A stretch of DNA of 6,613 bases from Verrucomicrobiota bacterium (GTDB lineage Bacteria > Verrucomicrobiota > Verrucomicrobiia > Methylacidiphilales > Verrucolacustridaceae), in contig RGYX01000051.1 of the NCBI GenBank assembly GCA_010031845.1, positions 1 through 6,613 of the forward strand. The letters are read 5' to 3'. Within the stretch, counting starts at the first letter, position 1. Each line of letters starts with the position of its first letter. Position numbers and translations under genes: made by a program. Positions 1 to 6,613 of the stretch are shown here, piece after piece. The notes beneath the pieces were generated by a model. The model searched no databases. It was given only the letters and a program-made list of their open reading frames with translations, and was not told where the DNA came from.

Positions 1-10
1 GAAAACAAAA

Positions 11-1057
11 TTAGAACTGGTTCAGTCGATCGAGCAAGGCGCGGAGTCTGCCTAGATTGCGGCGATTAAAGGGAACGCAAAGGCGGGCGAGGGAGGCAAG
101 TTCGGGTTCATTCGCTTCCTCGGGGTAGGGTTCACAGACGGTGATCAGGGTGTCGGGTCGGAGAATATCGTGAAAATCATCGTTCAGCCGAACCAGTGCA
201 CCGGGCGGGATCTGACGTTGCAGGCGGATGAGCATGACGTTGCCCACATAACGGTAGGAGTGAAAATTGTAGTAGAAGTTCACGACCTCCCTCCGGGCAA
301 ATTCAAGGTCATCGGTGATCTTGAACAGAGTGAAATCCTCCTCTGAAATCAGGCCGTCGCCGAGAAGATGCTCGCGCAGATATTTTTCGAAGGTCTTCCA
401 GAAGTTTCCGCGGGGGGCGTCGACCATGATGAGCGGGATGATTTCCGACTTTCCGGTCTGCATCAGGGTAAAGGTTTCGAAGGCCTCATCCATGGTGCCA
501 AAGCCGCCGGGGAAGAGAGCGATGGCATCGGAATGTTTGACGAAATTCAGTTTGCGGGTGAAGAAGTATTTAAAAGTGAAGAGTTTGGTGTCCCCGCGGA
601 TGGTTTCATTCGGTTCCTGCTCAAAGGGAAGTTCAATGTTGAGGGCGAAGCCGTGTTTACGCCCGGCTCCAGCCTGGGCAGCCCCCATGATGCCGTCTCC
701 ACCGCCGGTGATGACCATATAGCCGGACTCCTGCATGAGTTGTCCAAAGCGGTGGGCTGCTTTCCAAGTGGCCGTGGTAGGCTGGGTCCGGGCCGAGCCG
801 AAGACCGAAATTTTTTTGATTCCGCGATAGGGAGCGAAAACCTGGTTGGCATCGCGGATTTCCCGCATGACCCGCTTGAACTGCTTGAGGTCACCCAAAT
901 TTGTGCCGTCTGATCCAAGGCTTAAGACCGTGGAGATCATCTCTCTAAAAATTTGCCGTTCATGCTTGATTCCCGCCGCGTCAATAAGCTCTTCAATGTT
1001 GGTGGCCAAGGGGTTATCAGCATTTTCCCGCTTTTTTATGACTGTAGACGATTTCAC
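11..1057 (-). CDS. LOG family protein (TIGR00730-type, putative nucleoside 5'-monophosphate phosphoribohydrolase)
   Basis: Rossmann-fold protein of the LOG/'lysine decarboxylase-like' family, whose characterised members cleave nucleoside 5'-monophosphates (cytokinin ribotides, or purine/pyrimidine NMPs) to base plus ribose 5-phosphate. From a GTG start at 1057 it is 348 aa. Visible landmarks are VFGSARTQP (about 85-93), the glycine-rich ITGGGDGIMGAA (about 116-127), FFTRKLNFVKHSDA, whose Arg-Lys pair (about 158-159) matches the family's RK, and PGGFGTMDE (183-191), which supplies the conserved glutamate. A C-terminal stretch of roughly 90 residues after the core (including HSYRYVGNVMLIRL) places it in the longer bacterial subgroup, not the ~190-aa plant-like LOGs. 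The start is uncertain: there is no ATG before the internal Met at codon 51 of the longest frame, and the alternatives are GTG 1057 or TTG 1093, neither with a clear Shine-Dalgarno. GTG 1057 avoids overlapping the divergent gene. The exact substrate cannot be read from sequence. The family call is firm; the reaction is inferred. Confidence 0.88.
   Translation of the reverse strand: MKSSTVIKKRENADNPLATNIEELIDAAGIKHERQIFREMISTVLSLGSDGTNLGDLKQFKRVMREIRDANQVFAPYRGIKKISVFGSARTQPTTATWKAAHRFGQLMQESGYMVITGGGDGIMGAAQAGAGRKHGFALNIELPFEQEPNETIRGDTKLFTFKYFFTRKLNFVKHSDAIALFPGGFGTMDEAFETFTLMQTGKSEIIPLIMVDAPRGNFWKTFEKYLREHLLGDGLISEEDFTLFKITDDLEFARREVVNFYYNFHSYRYVGNVMLIRLQRQIPPGALVRLNDDFHDILRPDTLITVCEPYPEEANEPELASLARLCVPFNRRNLGRLRALLDRLNQF
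1014..1042 (+). promoter_or_regulatory. Weak candidate promoter for the fusion gene at 1087
   Basis: TTATCA (1014-1019) and TATGAC (1037-1042) are separated by 17 bases and each matches the sigma-70 consensus at four of six positions. Initiation would fall near 1049, giving a leader of about 40 bases. The elements lie inside the 5' end of the divergent LOG gene, as any promoter here must because the head-to-head genes leave almost no spacer. A match of this quality can arise by chance. Confidence 0.2.
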
Positions 1058-1086
1058 AAGATGCAGTCTGAATGGGAATATCTGGC

Positions 1087-2934
1087 ATGGCAAATCTTTT
1101 GGAGACCATGGGCTCCAGGGTCGTGATAGGGGATGGGTCGGTGGCGGCCTATCTGTATGGGGAGGGGGTGCCCCTGGGGCGAAGCTTTGAGGGATTGAAT
1201 TTGGTTGATCCGGATAGAGTTACGGTAGCTCACCGGATCTATTTGGAGGCGGGAGCCGAAATGATTACCACGAACAGTTTTGCGGCCAATCGATGGGCCT
1301 TGAAGAGGCATGGGTTGGACGACAAGGCGAACGAAATCAATTGGAAGGCCGCCAAATTGGCCTTGGGAGAAGTGGGTAAGAGCGGGGCTTGGGTGGCTGG
1401 GTGTATTGGGCCCAGCGGACTGACTGCGGCCGATCGGTCTGGATTGGGTGCCAAGTCCGTGGAGGATTTGTTCCGGGTCCATGCCGGGGCGTTGATCGAT
1501 GGAGGCGTCCATGCGGTACTCTTGCAGGCTTTTGCCGATCCGGAAGAACTGGAGATCGCCCTTGGGGCGGTGCGCGAACTGCATCATCTGCCCGTGATTG
1601 CCCTACTGGCCTCGGGTCGGGAGGGGACTTTGCCTGGGGGAAGAAGTTGGGAGGAGACATGTCAAAGGCTGCGCAGTTCAGGGGCGGAGGTGATTGGCGT
1701 GGCTCCGGCCTTTGGTCCGAGTGCATGTGTGGGACTCATGAAGCGAATCTCGTCCGGCCCGGGAAAACCTTTGGCGGCATATCCTGATGCCGGGCAGCCG
1801 GAATTCGCCGAGGGCCGATATCTTTACGCCAACCATCCTCATTATTTCGCAGAGAGAATGTCGGAACTTCCCCCCTTGGGGGTGACTCTCTTGGGAGGGG
1901 GATCGGGAGTGAGTCCGGCTCACATTCGTGCCTTGAAAGCCAAGGTGAGCCAGCTGAAGCCAAATCCGGAGGCTCGCCCGGCCGTGGAGCCCAAGCGGGA
2001 AGCCATTCAGGTTGCGGCTCCCGGGGAGAAGGGGAAAAAAAGGGAGGAGTCGATTTTGGATCGGCTGAAAAAAGAGCGGATTGCCGTGGTGGAACTCGAC
2101 AGTCCCCGCGGGCTGAACCTGGGTCCCTTCTTGCAGGCGGCGGAAGAGTTGGTCAAAGCCGGGGCCACGGCCCTGACGTTGGCGGATAACTCGCTGGCCA
2201 TTTTACGGGTGGCCAACACGGCGGCGGCAACTTTGTTGCGGGAAAAATTCGGAACCACCTGTCTGATTCATTTGGCCTGTCGGGACAAAAACCTAATCGG
2301 CTTGCAAAGCGAGCTGATGGGGCTGGCGGCTTTAGGTCACCGCCATGTCTTGGCCCTGACGGGTGACCCTTCGAAATTTGGCGACCATCCGGGCGCGACT
2401 TCCGTATACGATGTCAACAGCTTGGGCCTGATCGACCTGATCCGGCAGATGAACGAGGGAAGAAACTCGGCGGGGCGGGAGATCGGGCCAGGGGCGGAGT
2501 TTGTCATCGGGGTGGCCTTCAACCCGAATTCGAAAAACTTCGACGCTCAGGTGAAAAAACTGGAACGCAAAATGGAGAGGGGAGCCCATTTTGTCATGAC
2601 TCAGCCGGTCTATGAAAAAACCATGATCCGGAAGATGAAGGAGGCCTTGGGGCCTTTGGGGATCCCGGTTCTGGTCGGGGTCATGCCGGTGATCAGTTCC
2701 CGAAACGCCGAGTTTCTGCACCATGAGGTGCCCGGCATCTCCATCCCCGATACGGTCCGGGAGAAGATCCGTTCCTTGCCGGAGGGAGCGGCCCAGGCAG
2801 ATTATGGTCGGGAGGTGGCGGCGGAATTGGCTAGGGAGGTGGCGGAGCACTTCCGGGGAATTTACCTGATCACGCCGATGGTGCGGTCCGGCATGACGGC
2901 GCCGATCGTACGGGAGTTTCTCAAAACAAAATGA
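1087..2934 (+). CDS. Bifunctional homocysteine S-methyltransferase-like / methylenetetrahydrofolate reductase fusion (YitJ type), methyltransferase half lacking zinc cysteines
   Basis: Two-domain protein, 615 aa from ATG 1087. Residues about 1-290 resemble the homocysteine S-methyltransferase (Pfam S-methyl_trans) domain: IGDGS near 14-18, then ITTNSFAAN, VAGCIGPSG and SPAHIRAL in the usual order. A charged, proline-containing linker follows (about 290-320). The remainder is a MetF-type reductase that makes 5-methyl-THF from 5,10-methylene-THF using FAD. E336 in VVELDSPR, D427 in LTGDPSK and Q506 in MTQPVY correspond to E. coli MetF Glu28, Asp120 and Gln183; GATSVYDVNS, SSRNAEFLHHEVPG and GIYLITPM match B. 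subtilis YitJ closely. The three zinc-cysteine positions of the first domain are not cysteine: GxNC reads GVAP (204-207) and GGCC reads GGGS (270-273). The reductase is probably active; methyl transfer to homocysteine is doubtful. ATG 1087 is preferred over in-frame ATG 1072 because it fits the family N-terminus and has GGGA 9 bases upstream. The stop overlaps the next gene's start (ATGA). Confidence 0.88.
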   Translation: MANLLETMGSRVVIGDGSVAAYLYGEGVPLGRSFEGLNLVDPDRVTVAHRIYLEAGAEMITTNSFAANRWALKRHGLDDKANEINWKAAKLALGEVGKSGAWVAGCIGPSGLTAADRSGLGAKSVEDLFRVHAGALIDGGVHAVLLQAFADPEELEIALGAVRELHHLPVIALLASGREGTLPGGRSWEETCQRLRSSGAEVIGVAPAFGPSACVGLMKRISSGPGKPLAAYPDAGQPEFAEGRYLYANHPHYFAERMSELPPLGVTLLGGGSGVSPAHIRALKAKVSQLKPNPEARPAVEPKREAIQVAAPGEKGKKREESILDRLKKERIAVVELDSPRGLNLGPFLQAAEELVKAGATALTLADNSLAILRVANTAAATLLREKFGTTCLIHLACRDKNLIGLQSELMGLAALGHRHVLALTGDPSKFGDHPGATSVYDVNSLGLIDLIRQMNEGRNSAGREIGPGAEFVIGVAFNPNSKNFDAQVKKLERKMERGAHFVMTQPVYEKTMIRKMKEALGPLGIPVLVGVMPVISSRNAEFLHHEVPGISIPDTVREKIRSLPEGAAQADYGREVAAELAREVAEHFRGIYLITPMVRSGMTAPIVREFLKTK

Positions 2935-4670
2935 GCGAGATGGTCATCCACGGAAGCCGACCCCGAAATGTCGGTTGGCAGAGAGCCGCCGCCCTGCTGT
3001 ATGGCGATTGGGGGACCAGCAAGGCATACGTGATTGGTCTGGCGGTGTTGTTGGCGGGGTATGCGGCCCCGGTTTATCTCGCGGCGATCGTCGGACTGAC
3101 GTTTCTCGTGGGTTGCAACTATGTGTGGGTCTGCCGTTTTTTTCCTGAGGGCGGAGGGGTGTATCATGCGGCCCGGACCCATAGCGCCCGATTGGCGGTG
3201 GTGGGGGCCCTGCTCCTTTTGGCGGACTACGCGGTGACAGCCTCGATGAGTTGCTACGAGGCTTTCAACTATTTTGGGACAGGGGATGCCACCCGTTGGG
3301 CCATTCTGGCGATTTTCGTGCTCGGGGTGCTGAACTATTTTGGGCCGCGTCTTTCCTCCGGGTTGGCGGTCTATCTGGCGGTGCCGATGGTGTTGGTGGT
3401 GTTGGGCCTCGTGGCGGGCGGTTTGTGGAAGCAGCCGGAGTTGCATTGGCACTGGCCCACCGTGGGTTTCGGCCATAGCTGGCAACTCTTTGCCGGCATG
3501 GTGCTGGCTCTGTCGGGGGTGGAAGCGGTGGCGAACACCACGGGGGTCATGAAACTGGATCCCGATGCGAGCCCGGAAAAGCCCTCCGTCCACCGCAACG
3601 CACGCCGGGCCATCTGGCTGGTGATGGCGGAGGTTTGTCTTTTGACCGCGGCGTTGGGGGTTTTGGCCGCCGGAATGCCGGAGGAAAGCTTCAATAAACC
3701 GGAAAGTTTCCTGCGAAAAATGGCCGAATACTACGTGCATCCGAATTATGGTTTGGCCGTAGGGGTGGTTGTCGGGCTTTTGCTGCTTTCGGCGGTGAAC
3801 ACGGCGATCGTGGCGACGGTGGCCATCCTGTACAGCATGGCCCAGGATGGGGAACTGCCGCCGGTCTTCCGGATGCTGAATCGCCAAGGGGTTCCCTGGG
3901 TTCCTTTGATTGTGGCGGTCGGACTGCCCATTCTCATCCTGGATCTCGCGCCGGGCTTTGAGGCGTTGGCCTCGCTTTACGCCATCGGGGTAGTGGGGGC
4001 GATCACCCTCAATCTGGCATCGACCAGCACGGACAAACCCCTGCCGATGGCCAAGTGGCAAAGGGTGGTGATGATGGGCACGGCGGTTTTGATGGGGTCG
4101 ATCTGGATCACCATTGCCGTGACTAAAGTGCATGCGCTGATGTTTGCCCTGACCGTGTGCGGGGTGGGACTGTTTGTCCGGGAAACCTACCGGGCCAAAC
4201 TGAAAGAGGAGACGGCCAAGGGTCTGGTTCCATCTTCCATGGTTATTCCCGCCACCACTCCGCCGGTCTTCGGCGAGGAAGAAGGGGAGGAGGGAGGACG
4301 GATTCTGGTGGCGGCATTTGCTTTGGAGGAGGCCAAGCTTCGGAGTTCCAGACTTTATTTTCTCTACATCCGGGAGGTGCAGGTGGCCACGGAGGTCAGT
4401 GGCCGCCTGAAAGATGATGCCGAGGCGGAAAAGGTTTTTAATGAGGCGGTCCAACTGGCCAGGGAGTCGAAGGTCGCGTTAACGCCCGTTTACTGCACGG
4501 CGAACAAGGCATCCGATATGATCGTGGAGTTAGCTGCGACCTTGGGGGCGGATGTGGTGGTGCTGGGGGGAACGCGCCGCGGTTTGTTGGTGAATCTTCT
4601 CCGAGGCGACACCGTGCGGGAGGTTTCGGCGCACTTGCCGGAGGAAATCAAGCTGGTGGTGGTGGGCTAA
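2931..4670 (+). CDS. APC-superfamily permease with C-terminal universal-stress-protein-like domain
   Basis: 579-aa inner-membrane transporter of the amino acid-polyamine-organocation superfamily. About twelve hydrophobic segments can be read, roughly at 31-48, 50-68, 86-105, 122-138, 142-164, 182-203, 227-247, 273-302, 323-340, 344-362, 378-397 and 400-416. FPEGGGVYHAA (71-81) and the SGVEAVANTTG segment (195-205, likely TM6) are typical of APC permeases. A hydrophilic linker with an acidic run (FGEEEGEEGG, 447-456) leads to a soluble USP-like domain (about 457-579) beginning RILVAA and ending ADVVVLGG...IKLVVVG. That domain is short near its start and its glycine signature is altered (G546-x2-R-x9-G559-D instead of G-x2-G-x9-G-S/T), so ATP binding is doubtful. 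The substrate cannot be read from sequence. The ATGA overlap with the upstream reductase gene, and only a distant GGGAG 14 bases upstream, indicate translational coupling. An amino acid or compound tied to one-carbon/methionine metabolism is therefore a reasonable guess, but only a guess. Confidence 0.85.
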   Translation: MSEMVIHGSRPRNVGWQRAAALLYGDWGTSKAYVIGLAVLLAGYAAPVYLAAIVGLTFLVGCNYVWVCRFFPEGGGVYHAARTHSARLAVVGALLLLADYAVTASMSCYEAFNYFGTGDATRWAILAIFVLGVLNYFGPRLSSGLAVYLAVPMVLVVLGLVAGGLWKQPELHWHWPTVGFGHSWQLFAGMVLALSGVEAVANTTGVMKLDPDASPEKPSVHRNARRAIWLVMAEVCLLTAALGVLAAGMPEESFNKPESFLRKMAEYYVHPNYGLAVGVVVGLLLLSAVNTAIVATVAILYSMAQDGELPPVFRMLNRQGVPWVPLIVAVGLPILILDLAPGFEALASLYAIGVVGAITLNLASTSTDKPLPMAKWQRVVMMGTAVLMGSIWITIAVTKVHALMFALTVCGVGLFVRETYRAKLKEETAKGLVPSSMVIPATTPPVFGEEEGEEGGRILVAAFALEEAKLRSSRLYFLYIREVQVATEVSGRLKDDAEAEKVFNEAVQLARESKVALTPVYCTANKASDMIVELAATLGADVVVLGGTRRGLLVNLLRGDTVREVSAHLPEEIKLVVVG

Positions 4671-4672
4671 AT

Positions 4673-4987
4673 TCAGGAAGAGGTCGCGGTTGCGACCCAG
4701 CGAGCGTAGGCGGAAGCGGATTTGCCGGTGAGGGTAACAATCTCGGGACAATCATAGGGATGGATTCGGGTCCAAAGTCTGATCAGGTCCCGGCGGCGGG
4801 CGGCCGTGGTTTTGGCGAGAAGAAGAAATTCCCGGGCAATCTTCCTTTTCCCTTTCCAGACATAGTGGGACTCAAGACCCGGAATCATCTGGATGCAGGC
4901 GGCCGCGCGGTGGTGAAGAGCTTGATGGGCCAAGCGGTGGGCGTCCGATTTTTTGGCGGTCGTGGTGAGGAGAATGACGAGGTTCAC
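4673..4987 (-). CDS. cutA: CutA-family divalent-cation tolerance protein
   Basis: 104-aa protein of the CutA1 family, small cytosolic proteins that form trimers with a ferredoxin-like fold; E. coli CutA is linked to copper and other divalent-metal tolerance, although the biochemical role is unsettled. The family landmarks are in order: a short N-terminal strand ending in TTT, AAACIQMIPGLESHYVWKGK (about 28-47), LLLAKTT, and IHPYDCPEIV (about 76-85). The conserved Cys in AACI and the His in HPY, positions associated with metal binding in the E. coli protein, are retained. The length is typical. The start codon is GTG (4987-4985) and overlaps the TGA of the upstream uracil-DNA glycosylase gene as GTGA. 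No Shine-Dalgarno is evident, so translation is probably coupled. It ends 2 bases from the stop of the convergent permease gene. Confidence 0.92.
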   Translation of the reverse strand: MNLVILLTTTAKKSDAHRLAHQALHHRAAACIQMIPGLESHYVWKGKRKIAREFLLLAKTTAARRRDLIRLWTRIHPYDCPEIVTLTGKSASAYARWVATATSS

Positions 4988-5877
4988 GCAGTCGGCTTGA
5001 GAAAATAACCCCGCTGTTTTTCAGAGATCGGCAGGGAGAGCTTTTCCATGGCGGCCATGAGATCGGTCCAGACGAGGCGTTTGAGTGCGAGATCCTGATT
5101 GTGGAGAAGATAGCTGGGGTGGAAGGTGGGGCGGACCGGAACCCCGTCCAGTTCCATCCAGGTTCCGCGAAGCCGGGAGATGGTGGTTTTTTGCGGACCA
5201 AAGAGACCCTCCACCGCGGTGGAGCCGAGCGCGACGATGACCGTCGGGGCGATGATAGCGACTTGGGCACGAAGGTAAGGCAGGCAGGTGTCCATCTCCG
5301 TCCGGGTGGGTTTGCGGTTGCCGCTGGTGTTGGCGGGCATGTCGGGACGGCATTTCAGCACGTTGGCGATGTACACCTGTTCGCGGGTCAGTTCCATGGC
5401 CGTGATCATTTTGGTCAGGAGCTTTCCGGCGAGGCCGACGAAGGGCTCGCCTTGCTTGTCCTCCTCGGCGCCGGGCGCTTCGCCGACGAACATGAGTTTG
5501 GCTTCGGGGTCACCTACGCCAAAGACGACTTGGGTTCTGGATTTGGCGAGATGAGCGCAAATTTTACAGACGTCGGTTTTTTTGCGAAGGGCCGCCAACT
5601 TGTCAGCTTTGGATCCGCTCACGTCTTTTAGAATGGAGTTCAGGTCAAAGTCGTTTTTGGGTTTGGGGCTGGGGATGGGTGGGGCGCTGCGGAGGGCGGA
5701 AGGGGGTTCTGATTTGGTCGTTCGCGTGGTGGGGGAACTGAGCGGTGCGGGAGTGGCGGAAGTCGAAGCCGACGGCAATCGGCGGGCAAGGCCGGTGGGG
5801 AGCCAGGCTTCCTTTTTTCCATGGCGGCGCAGGAGTTCCACGTAGCGGGCGGCGTGTTGGCGAAGCTCAGCGTTCAT
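4984..5877 (-). CDS. Family-4 uracil-DNA glycosylase (iron-sulfur type)
   Basis: 297-aa uracil-DNA glycosylase that removes uracil from DNA to start base-excision repair; family 4 (UDGa) enzymes carry a 4Fe-4S cluster. The catalytic domain spans about residues 95-297. Four cluster cysteines can be assigned: C104 and C107 (VCKIC), C176 (NVLKCRP) and C198 (DTCLPYL). The uracil-pocket motifs are GEAPGAEED (132-140) with FVG shortly after, and HPSYLL (253-258). The loop between C176 and C198 is several residues longer than in minimal family members. Residues 1-95 form an extension: a basic, probably helical segment (1-25) and then a Ser/Thr/Pro-rich stretch (about 30-75) that looks disordered. 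ATG 5877 is chosen over the longer open frame to 6072, because the added residues have composition typical of a shadow frame and lie entirely inside the pseudouridine synthase gene. The gene overlaps that upstream gene by 11 bases and cutA by 4, which suggests one transcript. Confidence 0.93.
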   Translation of the reverse strand: MNAELRQHAARYVELLRRHGKKEAWLPTGLARRLPSASTSATPAPLSSPTTRTTKSEPPSALRSAPPIPSPKPKNDFDLNSILKDVSGSKADKLAALRKKTDVCKICAHLAKSRTQVVFGVGDPEAKLMFVGEAPGAEEDKQGEPFVGLAGKLLTKMITAMELTREQVYIANVLKCRPDMPANTSGNRKPTRTEMDTCLPYLRAQVAIIAPTVIVALGSTAVEGLFGPQKTTISRLRGTWMELDGVPVRPTFHPSYLLHNQDLALKRLVWTDLMAAMEKLSLPISEKQRGYFLKPTA

Positions 5878-6613
5878 CAAGATAGGACTGGAATGCCGCA
5901 AAATCGGTTGGAGGGGGAGCTTCAAAAGAAAGGTATTCACCGGTCCTTGGGTGGGTGAAGGAGAGGCGGTGGGCGTGCAGGAGTTGTCGCGGGACTTGGG
6001 CGGCGCGGGTAAGCGGGTTGGTGCCGCCGTAGACCGGGTCGCCCGCCACGGGGCAACCGGCGGCCGAGGCATGGACGCGGACCTGGTGGGTGCGGCCCGT
6101 ATGGAGTTTGAGTTCGAGCAGGCTGGCTCCCGGCCAGCAGGAGATGATTTTCCAGTCCGTTTTGGCGGTGCGGCCGCGGCTGCGGACGGCCATGCGCTGG
6201 CGGATCACGGGGTGGCGCCCGATGGCTCCCTCCCAAGTGCCGGCGTCCCCGCGGGGTCGGCCCAGCACGAAGGCCAGGTAAGTTTTCTCCGTTTCGCGTT
6301 CCCGGAATTGGCGGCTGAGTTCCCGGTGGGCGGCATCCTTTTTGGCGGCGACCAGAATTCCGGTCGTTTCGCGATCGAGACGGTGAACGATCCCGGGCCG
6401 ATCCGGGCCGCCTCCTGAGGCTAGGTTGCCCTCGCAGTGGTGAAGAAGGGCGGCGGCAAGGGAGCCCGTGGGTCGACCGGCACCGGGGTGAACATGCATG
6501 CCCGAGGCCTTGTTGATGACCACCAGATCCGCGTCCTCGTGAAGGATCTGAAGGGGAATCGATTCCGGGGTGACATTCCGGGCGGGTGGGGCGGGGATGA
6601 GAATGGAGACGAC
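5867..6613 (-). CDS. RluA/RluD-family 23S rRNA pseudouridine synthase (5' end beyond the window)
   Basis: Partial gene: the frame is open to the right edge of the window, giving the last 248 residues. Its product isomerises specific uridines in structured RNA, most likely 23S rRNA, to pseudouridine. The visible part starts just before the catalytic domain (IPLQILHEDADLVVINKASG), contains the signature PGIVHRLDRETTGILVAAK around the catalytic aspartate (visible residue 80, codon 6376-6374), and continues with IGRHPVIRQRMAV, LHTGRTHQVRVH and VAGDPVYGG, all typical of the family. The IGRHP...RMAV arrangement and the HPGAG segment favour the RluD branch over RluA or RluC, but this is not decisive. 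An N-terminal S4 RNA-binding domain would be expected in the missing part. A GTG at 6523 is an internal valine codon, not the start, since conserved sequence continues upstream of it. The stop lies 11 bases inside the start of the downstream uracil-DNA glycosylase gene. Confidence 0.93.
   Translation of the reverse strand, partial: VVSILIPAPPARNVTPESIPLQILHEDADLVVINKASGMHVHPGAGRPTGSLAAALLHHCEGNLASGGGPDRPGIVHRLDRETTGILVAAKKDAAHRELSRQFRERETEKTYLAFVLGRPRGDAGTWEGAIGRHPVIRQRMAVRSRGRTAKTDWKIISCWPGASLLELKLHTGRTHQVRVHASAAGCPVAGDPVYGGTNPLTRAAQVPRQLLHAHRLSFTHPRTGEYLSFEAPPPTDFAAFQSYLDER

Noticed and set aside
368..913. Plus-strand open frame opposite the LOG gene
   Set aside because: No family motifs and complementary to the conserved LOG core; it is a shadow.
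1058..1094. Candidate promoter for the LOG gene (TTGCCA, minus strand, 1093-1088)
   Set aside because: The -35-like hexamer is good, but the hexamers at 16-18 bases downstream match the -10 consensus poorly.
1054..1726. Minus-strand open frames within the methyltransferase-like region
   Set aside because: Composition is Pro/Arg/His-rich and they match no family, while the plus-strand frame aligns through its whole length with the methyltransferase fold.
1868..1905. Local inverted repeat CCCCTTGGGG
   Set aside because: Short, GC-rich, inside a coding region and without a following T-run; it is explained by the codons of Pro-Leu-Gly.
1600..1960. Frameshift or pseudogene explanation for the missing zinc cysteines
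   Set aside because: The frame is continuous, and the flanking conserved residues (IG before GVAP, GP after; LLGG before GS, SPAHIRAL after) stay in register, so the cysteines are substituted, not shifted out of frame.
2862..4454. A 530-codon open frame antisense to the permease gene
   Set aside because: It is rich in His, Arg, Gln and Pro with no recognisable domain, which is the usual shadow of a GC-rich membrane-protein gene read backwards. The plus-strand frame has clear transmembrane segments and family motifs.
5101..5631. 176-codon plus-strand open frame across the uracil-DNA glycosylase gene
   Set aside because: Gly/Asp-rich, without motifs, and opposite a strand with intact iron-sulfur and active-site motifs.
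5878..6072. 65-residue upstream extension of the uracil-DNA glycosylase frame
   Set aside because: It lies wholly inside the pseudouridine synthase gene, has Pro/Ser/Thr/Arg-rich shadow composition, and a good ATG at 5877 gives a compact 11-base overlap.

Overview
The window is a compact, GC-rich bacterial chromosomal segment holding six protein-coding genes, with almost no intergenic DNA. I see no RNA genes, CRISPR arrays, mobile elements or long repeats. The gene content is housekeeping: nucleotide/nucleoside metabolism, one-carbon/methionine metabolism, transport, metal tolerance, DNA repair and rRNA modification. The host is not certain. A YitJ-type methyltransferase-methylenetetrahydrofolate reductase fusion, an APC permease with a USP-like tail, weak Shine-Dalgarno use and a family-4 uracil-DNA glycosylase with a long N-terminal extension would suit a Verrucomicrobiota/Planctomycetota-type bacterium. 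That placement is inference.

Layout. A LOG-family (TIGR00730-type) nucleotide-hydrolase gene occupies the left end on the minus strand (11-1057). Head to head with it, the plus strand carries a two-gene unit: a homocysteine S-methyltransferase-like/methylenetetrahydrofolate reductase fusion (1087-2934), then an APC-type permease with a C-terminal universal-stress-protein-like domain (2931-4670). These two share an ATGA stop/start overlap. Converging on them, 2 bases beyond the permease stop, is a minus-strand unit read right to left: an RluD-family pseudouridine synthase (enters from beyond the right edge, ends at 5867), family-4 uracil-DNA glycosylase (5877-4984) and CutA (4987-4673). Its genes overlap by 11 and 4 bases, which suggests co-transcription and translational coupling.

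The most notable observation concerns the methyltransferase half of the fusion. It keeps the family's overall sequence landmarks, but all three positions that should be zinc-binding cysteines are replaced (GxNC reads as GVAP and GGCC as GGGS), and other active-site motifs have drifted. The reductase half looks intact. The gene is translationally coupled to a transporter whose USP-like tail also appears to lack normal nucleotide-binding features. This points to a working reductase with a repurposed or inactive methyltransferase-like domain, possibly linked to transport of an amino acid or related compound. I found no wholly unfamiliar system in the window.
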